Of a stretch of DNA of 55,600 bases, positions 8,114 to 16,713 are shown piece by piece. The notes beneath the pieces were generated by a model, which saw nothing but the letters and a program-made list of their open reading frames with translations, had not been told where the DNA came from and did no database searches. A program made the position numbers and the translations under genes. The stretch's first letter is position 1. Every line of letters begins with the position of its first letter. The DNA is from an uncultured Acidobacteriota bacterium (GTDB lineage Bacteria > Acidobacteriota > Polarisedimenticolia > Polarisedimenticolales > Polarisedimenticolaceae), in contig CALZKF010000005.1 of NCBI GenBank assembly GCA_945787955.1, positions 1-55,600 of the forward strand. The letters run 5' to 3'.

Positions 8114-8839
8114 GTGAGAATATCAATGGATTTCGGAAGAACAGCGGTGCTCTCGGTCCTGGCCCTCACCCTGGCGATGCCGGCATTGCCCGGGAACGAG
8201 GGGACAAGCCTCAAGGGCAGCGCCCGCCTGGGCCGCAACCGGCCGGTGGTTGGAGCGAGTGTTCGCATCAGCCCTGAAAACGACCGTTCCCGTTACCTTT
8301 TGACATCCACGGATGGGCGGGGTCTCCTGGAGACCATGGACCTCCCTGACGGTGATTACCAGGTCCGGGTGACCAAGGACGGTCTGGCCCCGGTGACGAA
8401 ATCGGCGGTTACCGTCCGCTTCCCCTTCCGCCCGGTGGTGGAGGTGGAAATGGCCCCTGGATCGTCTATGGAAGCGGTGCCTGCAGCCGTCTACTCCGAA
8501 GATCCGCTGGAACTGACCGGCCGGATCTTGACCCGTAATGGAGATCCGGTACCTGACGCGACCGTTCGTTTGACCCGGATGGACGGCGCCGGAGATCCGG
8601 TTCGGATCCGCAGCGGGGAAGACGGCGCACTGGCCGGCTCCGGTTTGGCGCCGGGCAGTTGGGAGTTTGAAGTGCGGGGAGTCGGCTTCCTGTCCATCAG
8701 ATCGATTCTGGACCTGGATGGTCCGGTCCGGGTGGTGGCTTTGCTGATCCCTCAGCCTGCCGGGTACCTGGCGCCGGCATTGGACCTGCTGCCCGAAGAA
8801 CAGCCGGTTCCGCCGGCGGGAGCTATTCCGCAGCCTTGA
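8114..8839 (+). CDS. Secreted protein with two carboxypeptidase-regulatory-like domains
   Basis: A 241-aa protein with a signal peptide (hydrophobic segment about residues 9-26). The body has two tandem beta-sandwich repeats of the carboxypeptidase-regulatory-like type: a first one with GASVRI and a LPDGDYQVRVTKDG segment, and a second with GRILTRNGDPVPDATVRL and LAPGSWEFEVRG. Such domains are structural modules of surface and secreted proteins; no catalytic residues are seen. It ends in a Pro-rich tail. GTG 8114 has GAAGGG 5 nt upstream; an in-frame ATG at 8126 is the alternative. It overlaps the convergent von Willebrand gene by 17 bp. Confidence 0.7.
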   Translation: MRISMDFGRTAVLSVLALTLAMPALPGNEGTSLKGSARLGRNRPVVGASVRISPENDRSRYLLTSTDGRGLLETMDLPDGDYQVRVTKDGLAPVTKSAVTVRFPFRPVVEVEMAPGSSMEAVPAAVYSEDPLELTGRILTRNGDPVPDATVRLTRMDGAGDPVRIRSGEDGALAGSGLAPGSWEFEVRGVGFLSIRSILDLDGPVRVVALLIPQPAGYLAPALDLLPEEQPVPPAGAIPQP

Positions 8840-9995
8840 CCGCGAAGAATCCCCGCCGGGCCCTCACCTTGTGTTCCGGAATGTCGGATTGCACCTTGAG
8901 TTTGACCCAGTGCCCGTCCCACTCGGTCACGGCGGTGGAATAGGTCAGGTAGTACTGGGTCCGCAACTCCTCGGCAATACGCTGGTAAACACCTTCCAGA
9001 TCTTTCGCCTTGCCGACGAAAAAAGCGCGTCCGCCGGTGACTTCGGCGAATTCCTTGAGGACGCCGCGATCCAGGTTGCTGTTGAAACCACCGCCCAGGC
9101 CGATGGCGAAGATTATGATGTTGTTCGCCTTGGCTTCTTCAAGGACCCGCTTGTAGCCGAACTGGCTGGCGGTATCGGCGCCGTCGGACAGCAAAACGAT
9201 CGCCTTCCTGCCCTCGATACCCCGCAGCTTGCGATAAGCGGCGTGGAAGGCGTCGTACATGGCGGTGGCGCCGATCGGTTCGGTGCTGGTCACCGCCTCC
9301 AGCAGGGCATCGTGATCCGAGGTCAGGTCCTGGATCATGAACACCCGCTCATCGAAGTCGATGACCAGGGCCTGGTCCTCCGGTCGCAGGGTTTCCACAA
9401 ACGAACCGGCTGCGGCGTGGACCTCTTTCATGGCATCCTGCATCGACCCGGATGTGTCCAGGAGGATCGCCAGGCTGATCGGTCGGTCCTCCAGGTAGAA
9501 GTCGATGATGCGCTGTTCCCGGCCGTTTTCCTCGACAGTAAAGTTCGCCTTGTCCAGATCGGTGATCAGCGTTTCCTTCTTGCCGGTGACGGTGACCCAC
9601 AGGATCACCCGGTTGACCTGTTCGATGGCGCTGAAACGCATTTTGCGGGTGATGACCGCATCACTCACCGTGGGGCCTTCCTGGTGGTAGGCCACGGCCC
9701 GAATGATCCAGCTTTTGGAATCGCTGCCAAAATCGTGGGTGCACTCCCAGGGCGGTTCTCTGTCAATGAAAATCACATCGTCGCCGACCATGAATTCGAC
9801 ACGGTCCATCATCTCCGGCTCATCCAGCTTAACTTCCGCCGTAATACGGATCCTCCCGAAGGCGACCTCCTGGTCCAGCGGTTCGGTGATGGTTATGGAA
9901 AATCCCCGGCGCTGTTCGGCGTCCTGGGACCACAGCGGACCAGCAGCCGACAACAGCAGCAACAGGATCACACCTGCCGGACCGTACGCCCTCAT
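8823..9995 (-). CDS. Exported VWFA-related (von Willebrand type A) domain protein
   Basis: A 390-aa protein with a signal peptide (residues about 6-23), an Ig-like segment, then a von Willebrand A domain whose MIDAS motif is complete (Asp180-Thr-Ser182-Gly-Ser184 in ILLDTSGSMQD). The arrangement, with a TVEENG segment just before the domain, matches the VWFA-related family that is greatly expanded in Acidobacteriota. It likely binds a metal ion and a partner protein in the periplasm. ATG 9995 (51 codons inside the open frame) is chosen because GAGGAAGG lies just upstream and the start overlaps the stop of the TPR gene (ATGA). The overlap implies coupled synthesis with the TPR protein. Confidence 0.88.
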   Translation of the reverse strand: MRAYGPAGVILLLLLSAAGPLWSQDAEQRRGFSITITEPLDQEVAFGRIRITAEVKLDEPEMMDRVEFMVGDDVIFIDREPPWECTHDFGSDSKSWIIRAVAYHQEGPTVSDAVITRKMRFSAIEQVNRVILWVTVTGKKETLITDLDKANFTVEENGREQRIIDFYLEDRPISLAILLDTSGSMQDAMKEVHAAAGSFVETLRPEDQALVIDFDERVFMIQDLTSDHDALLEAVTSTEPIGATAMYDAFHAAYRKLRGIEGRKAIVLLSDGADTASQFGYKRVLEEAKANNIIIFAIGLGGGFNSNLDRGVLKEFAEVTGGRAFFVGKAKDLEGVYQRIAEELRTQYYLTYSTAVTEWDGHWVKLKVQSDIPEHKVRARRGFFAVKAAE

Positions 9996-11467
9996 GATCC
10001 TTCCTCCCCGGTCAATTGTTGAAGGATGCGCCGGACCTGTTCCGACGCCGTGTGCTTTCCGCCTTCCTGCAGGAAGCGGCGGAATGCAGCGACGGCCGCT
10101 TCGTCTTCTCTGAGGCGGACCAGGGCGTTGCCCAGGTACAACCACGCGTCGGGGTTACTGTCGTCCAGTTCGAGAGCCCGGCGGTACGCGGTTGCCGCCT
10201 CCCGGTCCCGGCCCAGGCTGGCCAGCGCGATGCCCTGGTTGAGCAACAGGCCTGTGTCGCCGTTGAGTCCCGGCAGGGTGCGGTACAGTTCGGCGGCCAG
10301 GGAGTACTCTCCCGCCTGGAGCAGGTAGTAGCCCAGGACCGCCTGATCGGCCCCGGGTCCGGCCATGCCCAGGAGCTCCGCAGCCCGGCTCCACTCGTTC
10401 CTGGAGGCGTGAATTCGCGCCAGGGAGGCGTAATCTTCGCTGGCGGCTCCGTCCGCCGCCACCGTGGCGCTCAAGCCGTCAAAGCGTTCCGCCTCGGCCC
10501 GGATGGCGGTTCGATAGTCCTTGAGTTCCTTGAGCGCCGCAGGCCTGAGACGGCTGTCTTCCAAAGCCTGGTCGACCCGGATCAACGCGTCCGGGTAACG
10601 GCCCTGCCGACGGGCCAGTTCCGCCAGTCCGTGGTGGGCTGCGGCCAGGGCCGGGTCCAGTTCCAGGGCTCGACTGAACGACTCCTCGGCCCGATGTGCC
10701 AGGCCCAGTTCCATCTGGATCATCCCCAGGGAAGTTGGATGCTCCGGCTGTTCCGGAGCCAGTTCGATCGCCTTCTCGATGGTGGCCACGGCATCGTTGT
10801 ACATGCGCAGGTGGGTGAACCCTCGCGCCAGGCGGTTCAGGCCCGGGGCATAGTCGGGCCGGATCACCACCGCCTCGGAGAGCAGCCGGACCGCATCCTG
10901 GTAGCGGCCGATCCTGAGGTACAGGTCGCCCAAATGGGTATACGCCGGGGCGAAACCGGGATTGCTGGCGATGGCCCGCTGGTAGAACTCTTCCGCCTGG
11001 CCGTCCTGGCTCCGGGCCTCATACGTACGGGCGATGCCGTCCAGGGCGTTGGGAAATTCCGACCGCACCTTGAGCGCCCGGTAATACGCCGCCATCGCCT
11101 CATCGGTCTCGCCCATTTTCAGGTAGGCGTCGCCGTAGGCCACCAGGGAGGTCAGGTGGTTGGGGTCCAGGTCCAGGGCGATCTCAAGGGCTTCCAGCGC
11201 CTCCTGGTAATGCCGGGTTCCGATAAGCGCCAGCCCGAGGAAGTGATAAGCGCGGAATGAATTCAGCGCCATGGCGGCGGAACGCCGCAGCTTCTCCACC
11301 GCCTCGACGAAGCGGCCGCGATTGTAGGCGGTGACCCCCTCGTTGAGCAGCCTGAATGATTCCACCCGGATCTCCACAGCATTGCCGGCGTAGAGTACAG
11401 GGGCCGGCACGGTCAGGGCGGCCGCAAGGATGATCATGAGTGTGGCGTGTGCAACAAGTCGCTTCAT
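9992..11467 (-). CDS. Exported TPR-repeat protein
   Basis: A 491-aa protein with a signal peptide (MKRLVAHATLMIILAAALTV, ending near YAG) followed by about ten tetratricopeptide repeats. Repeats are visible as recurring units such as AYHFLGLALIGTRHYQEALE, FAPAYTHLGDLYLRIGRYQD and a last NPDAWLYLGNALVRLREDE. TPR arrays hold proteins together; the four-base overlap with the VWFA gene suggests that protein is the partner. ATG 11467 is chosen since it begins a clean signal peptide. No Shine-Dalgarno precedes it; TAAACT lies 8 nt and TATTCT 3 nt upstream, so a leaderless start is possible but not well supported. Confidence 0.87.
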   Translation of the reverse strand: MKRLVAHATLMIILAAALTVPAPVLYAGNAVEIRVESFRLLNEGVTAYNRGRFVEAVEKLRRSAAMALNSFRAYHFLGLALIGTRHYQEALEALEIALDLDPNHLTSLVAYGDAYLKMGETDEAMAAYYRALKVRSEFPNALDGIARTYEARSQDGQAEEFYQRAIASNPGFAPAYTHLGDLYLRIGRYQDAVRLLSEAVVIRPDYAPGLNRLARGFTHLRMYNDAVATIEKAIELAPEQPEHPTSLGMIQMELGLAHRAEESFSRALELDPALAAAHHGLAELARRQGRYPDALIRVDQALEDSRLRPAALKELKDYRTAIRAEAERFDGLSATVAADGAASEDYASLARIHASRNEWSRAAELLGMAGPGADQAVLGYYLLQAGEYSLAAELYRTLPGLNGDTGLLLNQGIALASLGRDREAATAYRRALELDDSNPDAWLYLGNALVRLREDEAAVAAFRRFLQEGGKHTASEQVRRILQQLTGEEGS

Positions 11468-11503
11468 GGCAGAATAGTTTACCCGCGATTCCCGGCGTGG
11501 GCG

Positions 11504-11583
11504 AAAATGGGGACATTCCACTTTAAATTTCAATTGTTCTCAGTCTGAAAGAAATGAACTATAAAGTGGAATGTCCCCATTTT
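11504..11583. repeat. Perfect 22-bp inverted repeat between divergent genes
   Basis: Arms at 11504-11525 and 11562-11583 are perfect inverted copies with core TGGGGACATTCCAC, separated by 36 nt of AT-rich sequence. The element is much more AT-rich than its surroundings. It lies 36 bp upstream of the TPR gene start and 41 bp before the NicO-like gene start. It could be a mobile miniature repeat, a palindromic operator or an RNA hairpin. Neither arm is followed by a T run, so a terminator is less likely. Confidence 0.85.
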
Positions 11584-11624
11584 GAACAGCAGCGTCGGTT
11601 GGTGTATTCCCGGAGGGAGACTGG

Positions 11625-12329
11625 ATGCTCGACGGTTTTTCCTGGACCATGATTCTGGCTGCCGCGGGGATCGCCGTTCTGCACACCGCTCTGGGCCCGG
11701 ACCATACCCTGCCGTTCATCATGCTGGCCAGGGCGCGGCGCTGGTCGATGCGGAAAACCATCACCGTAACCCTGTTGTGCGGCATCGGTCATGTAGGGTC
11801 CTCCCTGTTGCTGGGCGGCCTCGGGTTGGCCATCGGGATCGGCGTCGGCCGGTTCGAGATTTTCGAAGGGTTCCGGGGCAGTCTGGCGGCATGGCTCATG
11901 GTGGTGTTCGGATTCGCCTACGCCTTGTGGGGGCTGCGGCTTGCGCTGCGGCGCCGGGCCGGCATCGTGCCCCATGATCACGACGGCAAGGTCCATATCC
12001 ATGCCGGCGGGCGGCATCATCACCACCATATCGGCAACGACCTTTCGAACACCACTTTCTGGATGTTGTTCACCGTCTTCGTGTTGGGTCCCTGCGAGCC
12101 GCTGATCCCGTTTTTCATGGTCCCTGCGAGCCGGGGCGACTGGGGGCTGGCGCTGGTGACAGGCGCCGCCTTCGGCATCGCCACCCTGGTGACTATGGCC
12201 GCTCTGGTTGCCCTCGGCCTTGCAGGCGTGGACAGGCTGCACCTGGGCGCATTGGAGCGCTGGGCCCATGCCCTGGCCGGGGTGGTAATCGCTTCGTCCG
12301 GCCTTACGGTGATTTTCCTTGGGCTTTAG
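11625..12329 (+). CDS. NicO/RcnA-like nickel-cobalt transporter
   Basis: A 234-aa membrane protein with about six hydrophobic segments. The first carries HTALGPDHTLPF, the His/Asp motif typical of NicO-type and UreH-like transporters, and another has GIGHVGSS. A cytoplasmic loop around residues 118-140 is rich in histidine (HDHDGKVHIH, then HHHHH), as in nickel or cobalt permeases. The direction of transport cannot be told. GGAGGGA lies 6 nt before ATG. No urease, hydrogenase or cobalamin gene is near. The 3' end overlaps the convergent DUF429-like gene by 26 bp. Confidence 0.82.
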   Translation: MLDGFSWTMILAAAGIAVLHTALGPDHTLPFIMLARARRWSMRKTITVTLLCGIGHVGSSLLLGGLGLAIGIGVGRFEIFEGFRGSLAAWLMVVFGFAYALWGLRLALRRRAGIVPHDHDGKVHIHAGGRHHHHHIGNDLSNTTFWMLFTVFVLGPCEPLIPFFMVPASRGDWGLALVTGAAFGIATLVTMAALVALGLAGVDRLHLGALERWAHALAGVVIASSGLTVIFLGL

Positions 12330-13554
12330 ACGGTCTTCCGACCGGTTCGGTTTCATAAGAGGCGCTCAAGACTTTGAAGCGGTAGATCTTGTTGTCCCGG
12401 GGACCCATCAACGCCCGCCAGGCAGTCGGGGACTGGAACCGGAACGACAGCGCCGAATGACGACTACGGACCAGCTCCAGGGAACCGGGTCCATTTTCAA
12501 GGCAGACGGAAAGTTCCATTAGACCGTCGGTTGGCAGCGCCGGGCCACCCACATGCCGACAGCGTTTCCACCACAGCATTTCATCCACGTTCTCGAATTC
12601 GTAGCAGGGGATCTCCCTGAATACCGCCTGCAGTTTCCTCGGCCTGCCTCGCACCGCCAGGAGGTCCGGTGAGCGGATTTCGGCCATCTCACCCAGGCTC
12701 TCCTCCAGGGTTGCCTGGGGAAACAGCTTGCCACGGCGGCCGGAGGGAGCGGGAAGGAGCAGCCGTCGCAGAAAATCGTCCGACGGCAGGATGGTGTAGC
12801 CGGTCTCCCGCTCTCCAACGAACACGCAGGATTCAGGAGTGTCCAGATGGCGCCGGGCGGTGCCGGCGATAACACACGCGTCGAACAGGGAGGCGGCCCG
12901 GTCGGCGTCTTCGTCCCCCTCCACGGTAGCCAACGCATCCAGGACCGGTTTGAAATCGTATCCCCGGGTTGTGGACAGTGAACGGATCAACAGGTCCAGG
13001 GTTGAGGCGATCTCCTCGGGGCCGGACCGTTTGCGGGCGCCGGCGCGCCGGTACACGGGCAACTTATAGGATTTGCAAAACTTCTCCCGCTCGGTGTCGC
13101 CAAGACCATCGCCGACCCGGGAGCCGCTCCACAGCAGCCCCTTGAGTGCCGGGCCGGGGTGGATCTCAGCCAGGCCGGAGTTGTGGCTGTTGCGGTCCGG
13201 GTAGGTCAGACAGGCATAGCCTGCGCTGGCCAAAGCGCCGAGCAGTTGCTCGCCGGTGATCCGCCGGTCCTCCGCTCTGTTCCCGGCGGTGAGCCTGGCG
13301 CCGAACTTTTTTCGGAGGAGGCCTTCGAACGGCCGCGAACGGGTAGGGCGGGCCGGGATCACAACCGGGATATTGACGCCCAGCAGGAACGGATCCTCCC
13401 CGGTGAGGGCGGCTATCTCCGCCACCAGGCCGGGAAGCGAAGAGGGTCGCCGGATCTCGGTGACAGTCCCTGAACCGTCGGTGGAAACCAGGGTCCACTC
13501 CGGTGAGCCCTTTTCCGGAATCCCCTGTGCCAGATCGGCGCCGAACACGTTCAC
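12304..13554 (-). CDS. DUF429-like protein (predicted RNase H-like fold)
   Basis: A 416-aa protein whose N-terminus (VNVFGADLAQG, then a TLVSTDGSGTV strand) and later EIHPGPALKGL and YPDRNSHN segments resemble DUF429, a predicted RNase H-like family with unknown activity. The central and C-terminal parts are not recognised. The open frame runs back to 13623 inside glmM, but GTG 13554, preceded by GAAAGGGG at 7 nt, gives the conserved N-terminus. It starts 13 bp after glmM and is likely the last gene of the ftsH-glmM operon. Medium confidence on the family. Confidence 0.55.
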   Translation of the reverse strand: MNVFGADLAQGIPEKGSPEWTLVSTDGSGTVTEIRRPSSLPGLVAEIAALTGEDPFLLGVNIPVVIPARPTRSRPFEGLLRKKFGARLTAGNRAEDRRITGEQLLGALASAGYACLTYPDRNSHNSGLAEIHPGPALKGLLWSGSRVGDGLGDTEREKFCKSYKLPVYRRAGARKRSGPEEIASTLDLLIRSLSTTRGYDFKPVLDALATVEGDEDADRAASLFDACVIAGTARRHLDTPESCVFVGERETGYTILPSDDFLRRLLLPAPSGRRGKLFPQATLEESLGEMAEIRSPDLLAVRGRPRKLQAVFREIPCYEFENVDEMLWWKRCRHVGGPALPTDGLMELSVCLENGPGSLELVRSRHSALSFRFQSPTAWRALMGPRDNKIYRFKVLSASYETEPVGRPSKAQGKSP

Positions 13555-13567
13555 GGCGGCACCCCTT

Positions 13568-14923
13568 TCAGGTCGTGGTGTTTCCCAGTTCCCGCTTGAT
13601 GATACCAGCCAGCCGTTTCGCATGATAGCGGACCGCGTCCGGGTCCCGGCCCTCCACCATCACCCGGGTCAGCGGCTCGGTTCCCGAGTACCGCAGGACC
13701 ACCCGCCCGGTTCCTTTTAAGGCCCGTTCCGCCTCTTGCACGGCAGGTCCAATCACCGGATGGATCCTGAGATCCGGTTTTTCGTGGACCCGCACGTTGA
13801 TCAGCAGCTGGGGGTAGGGCAGGATCCGATCCATGATCGTCTCCAGAGAGTCGGCCTCCTGCTTGATGCAATGCAGCAACATGATCCCGGTGAGGATACC
13901 GTCGCCTGTGGTGGCGTGATCGCGAAAAATGATGTGACCCGACTGCTCGCCGCCCAGGACCGCATCCTCCTGAAGCATCATCTCCAGCACGTATTTGTCG
14001 CCTACCGAGGCGCGGACCAGCCGGATCCCTTCGTCTTCCAGCTGCTTTTCAAGCCAGAAGTTGCTCATAATGGTGGCAACCACGACGTCATTCCGCAGCC
14101 GGCCCAGCCGCTTGAGGTGCCGTGCCGCCAAATACAGGATATGGTCGCCGTCGACGGTGCGGCCATTGCGGTCCACAGCCAGGGCCCGGTCGGCGTCGCC
14201 GTCGAAAGCGATGCCCAGGTCCACCCCCCGGTCCCGGACCTCCTTGGCCAGGCCTTCCAGGTGGAGTGAGCCGCAGTTCAGATTGATATTGCGACCGTCC
14301 GGAGCTGTGCCGATCGTCTCCAGGTCGGCGCCCAGGCGGTTGAAAAGACGAGGCGCAACAGGAGCCGCCGACCCATTGGCGCAGTCCAGTACCAGATGGC
14401 AGCCCCGCAGGCCGTCCTGGCCCGAGCCCAGTTTCTCCAGATCCTGAAGGTAGGCATCGAGGATCGCCAGGTCCTCGCACGGTGCAACGATCTTTTCCCC
14501 CGGGTCTTCGATCCCCGAATCCAGCATCAAGCTTTCAATTTCCCGCTCCAGCCCGTCGCTCAGTTTCATACCGTTGGCGGCGAAGACCTTCAACCCGTTG
14601 TCCTCGAACGGATTGTGGCTGGCCGAGATCATCACCCCTGCGTCGTAGACGGTGGTGCGCACCGCGTGGGCGAGCCCGGGTGTCGTGATGACGCCGGCGT
14701 CCCTGAATTCGGCCCGTCCGGCGTCCAGCCCGGTGAACAATGCGTCACGCAGCCACTCACCTGACTGCCTTGTGTCCCGCCCTATCAGGATCCTCGGGGA
14801 ATGGTTGGTTTCCTTGGCGAGAACCGCCGCCAGGGCAATGCCGAATGTTCGGACGGTTGCCGGGTCCAGCGGTGGTTCGCCGGCCACACCGCGGATGCCG
14901 TCGGTGCCGAACAGACGTTTCAT
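13568..14923 (-). CDS. glmM: Phosphoglucosamine mutase GlmM
   Basis: Converts glucosamine-6-phosphate to glucosamine-1-phosphate for UDP-GlcNAc, hence peptidoglycan and lipopolysaccharide. The 451-aa length is standard. Visible features: the opening KRLFGTDGIRG, the catalytic phosphoserine loop ISASHNP (Ser102), the Mg-binding DGDADR and the C-terminal phosphate-binding RYSGTEPLTRVM. Its ATG overlaps the cdaR stop (ATGA). In Firmicutes the cdaA-cdaR-glmM trio is conserved and GlmM binds and restrains CdaA; the same order here suggests the same coupling of cell-wall supply to c-di-AMP. Confidence 0.97.
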   Translation of the reverse strand: MKRLFGTDGIRGVAGEPPLDPATVRTFGIALAAVLAKETNHSPRILIGRDTRQSGEWLRDALFTGLDAGRAEFRDAGVITTPGLAHAVRTTVYDAGVMISASHNPFEDNGLKVFAANGMKLSDGLEREIESLMLDSGIEDPGEKIVAPCEDLAILDAYLQDLEKLGSGQDGLRGCHLVLDCANGSAAPVAPRLFNRLGADLETIGTAPDGRNINLNCGSLHLEGLAKEVRDRGVDLGIAFDGDADRALAVDRNGRTVDGDHILYLAARHLKRLGRLRNDVVVATIMSNFWLEKQLEDEGIRLVRASVGDKYVLEMMLQEDAVLGGEQSGHIIFRDHATTGDGILTGIMLLHCIKQEADSLETIMDRILPYPQLLINVRVHEKPDLRIHPVIGPAVQEAERALKGTGRVVLRYSGTEPLTRVMVEGRDPDAVRYHAKRLAGIIKRELGNTTT

Positions 14924-15882
14924 TCCGATATCCTCCGATCGGTGAGCAGGACCCGGACCTCCCGGGTGGACACCGTCTTCTCTGTGATCCGCGACAAATC
15001 CCTGGCGGCTACGCCGATATAGTCCACCCGGATTTCAAGTTGATACGGTTCGGTCCGTGGTGCAAGGTCCGCAATATCCACCACCGCCCGCAGGTTGCCG
15101 GAATTGATCCGTGCAAGGACCGCCGTCGGCGCCGCCACGGTGACCTGGATGGCCGCCGGCGAGACCTGGGCTTCGTAGACCTGTCCGGCCAGCACAACCG
15201 GGATGCCATCCAGGACTCGCACGACGCTGGCTTCATCGATGGTGACCTGAACCCTGAGGGTTTGCTCTCCCATTACCTGGGTGTAGCGACCTTCCGGAAC
15301 GATTCCGGTCTCCACCATGAAGCTACGGGATCGGCCGGTGATGCTGATGGTGTCGGTCAGGAGCCGGTTGAGCTCCGAGACCTCCGATGCCGGCCCCTCC
15401 ACCTCAAGGGTGTCCGGGAACGCCGTGGCGCCGTAAAACTGGTACCCGTCGGCCGGCTCGCCGTCGATGGCCGGGAACACCGGTAGGGCTGTACGCATCC
15501 GCTTGTCCAGCGTGAGGGCCAGGCGGGCCGGTTCGAACCGTTCCACCACCACCCCCTTCGGCACCCCGCTCAGGTCCGCCGGGCTGAACTGGACGTTCCG
15601 CTCCCCGGTGGTGGAATCGGCCAGGTTCAGGTTGAGTCGCATATTCAGGGGATCGAGCCTCCTGATGGACGTGGCCCGGCCGCGGATGCGCACCGAGACC
15701 TGGTTCGGTGTCGTACCGACCACCGTCATGCTGTCCGAGAGGGATACCACCAGCGGCACCGAAAAATGATTCACAATCATCGACTCGCCGGTGACGGTCA
15801 GCCAGATCGCGTAGGCCAGGATCACCGACAACAGCTTCAGCGGCCAGCGGTGCAGGACCATGTGCCGGACCGGTTCACGCAT
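14920..15882 (-). CDS. cdaR: YbbR-domain protein CdaR, regulator of diadenylate cyclase
   Basis: A 320-aa protein with one N-terminal membrane segment (WPLKLLSVILAYAIWLTVTG) and an extracytoplasmic array of YbbR repeats, visible as recurring units that start with VSVRIRG, LEVEGPASEV and VTVAAPTAV. CdaR proteins sit in the membrane with CdaA and modulate its activity. ATG 15882 is chosen inside a longer open frame: it has GGAGGGG 6 nt upstream and overlaps the cdaA stop by 8 bp, and its own stop overlaps the glmM start. The tight overlaps imply stoichiometric synthesis of CdaA, CdaR and GlmM. Confidence 0.88.
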   Translation of the reverse strand: MREPVRHMVLHRWPLKLLSVILAYAIWLTVTGESMIVNHFSVPLVVSLSDSMTVVGTTPNQVSVRIRGRATSIRRLDPLNMRLNLNLADSTTGERNVQFSPADLSGVPKGVVVERFEPARLALTLDKRMRTALPVFPAIDGEPADGYQFYGATAFPDTLEVEGPASEVSELNRLLTDTISITGRSRSFMVETGIVPEGRYTQVMGEQTLRVQVTIDEASVVRVLDGIPVVLAGQVYEAQVSPAAIQVTVAAPTAVLARINSGNLRAVVDIADLAPRTEPYQLEIRVDYIGVAARDLSRITEKTVSTREVRVLLTDRRISE

Positions 15883-16705
15883 GACCTGCCCCTCCATCGG
15901 ATGCGGCACCGGTCTTGCGGGCCTCCACCCGGGGTCGCAGTGCGGCCCGGATTCTGCTGGCCAACCGCTCTCCGTCCAGGTCCTCGAGGATCTTGCCGCC
16001 CTCGGCCAATGAGACGACCCCTCGTTCCTCGGAGACGACAACCGCCAGGGCGTCCGATTCCTCGGTGATCCCCACCGCGGCCCGGTGCCTGGTCCCGAAC
16101 GCCCGGGACAGTGTCGGGTTCAGGGTCAGCGGCAGGTAGCAGGCGGCGGCCTTGATCCGACCCTCGACGATGATTACCGCCCCGTCGTGAAGCGGCGAAC
16201 CGGGAGTGAAGATGTTCCGCAGGAGATCGTAGGACACAACCGCTTCAAGCTTGATCCCGGTCTGGGAGAAAGCGCGCAGGCCGGTGGTCCGCTCCAGAAT
16301 GATCAGGGCGCCTTGGCGCTTGCTGGCCAGGGTGGTGGCGGCCAGGGCAACTTCTTCCGCTACCGATTCGTGCTCCCGGCGGTGCATGAAGGCGCTCATC
16401 GGGTTGCCGCCGATCCGCATCAGTGCCTGACGGATCTGATTCTGGAACAGCACGATGATGGCGAACGGGATGTACAGCCGCAGGTCACCCAGGGCGTTGT
16501 GCACCGCAGGGAGGCCAAGCCGGCCCGGCCCGGTGAGAATATAAATCACCCAGACACCGGCGACGCCGAGGGCCATTTGCACCGCACGGGTGCCCCGCAC
16601 GAGAAGGAGCAGCTGGTATATCACCAGCGCCAGGATGGCGATGTCCAGGATCGCCATACCGCCCAGCTCGTTGAGGTGCAGTAGGTCGGAGAGTTGCTGC
16701 AGCAT
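15875..16705 (-). CDS. cdaA: Membrane diadenylate cyclase CdaA
   Basis: Makes cyclic di-AMP from two ATP. The 276-aa protein has three N-terminal membrane helices (about residues 16-36, 43-58 and 77-92) and a DisA_N/DAC domain with both catalytic motifs: PLHDGA (Asp174-Gly-Ala) and GTRHRAA (Arg206-His-Arg), followed by the conserved GITEESDA. The context (cdaR and glmM downstream) fully supports CdaA rather than DisA. It starts 8 bp after folP. No c-di-AMP phosphodiesterase or receptor gene is recognisable in the window. Confidence 0.96.
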   Translation of the reverse strand: MLQQLSDLLHLNELGGMAILDIAILALVIYQLLLLVRGTRAVQMALGVAGVWVIYILTGPGRLGLPAVHNALGDLRLYIPFAIIVLFQNQIRQALMRIGGNPMSAFMHRREHESVAEEVALAATTLASKRQGALIILERTTGLRAFSQTGIKLEAVVSYDLLRNIFTPGSPLHDGAVIIVEGRIKAAACYLPLTLNPTLSRAFGTRHRAAVGITEESDALAVVVSEERGVVSLAEGGKILEDLDGERLASRIRAALRPRVEARKTGAASDGGAGHA

Positions 16706-16713
16706 GCTGCCGA

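Noticed and set aside
11990-12045. His-rich coding stretch that looks like an engineered His tag
   Set aside because: It lies in the expected cytoplasmic loop of a NicO-type transporter and is part of a mixed His/Asp/Gly loop, natural for nickel/cobalt carriers.
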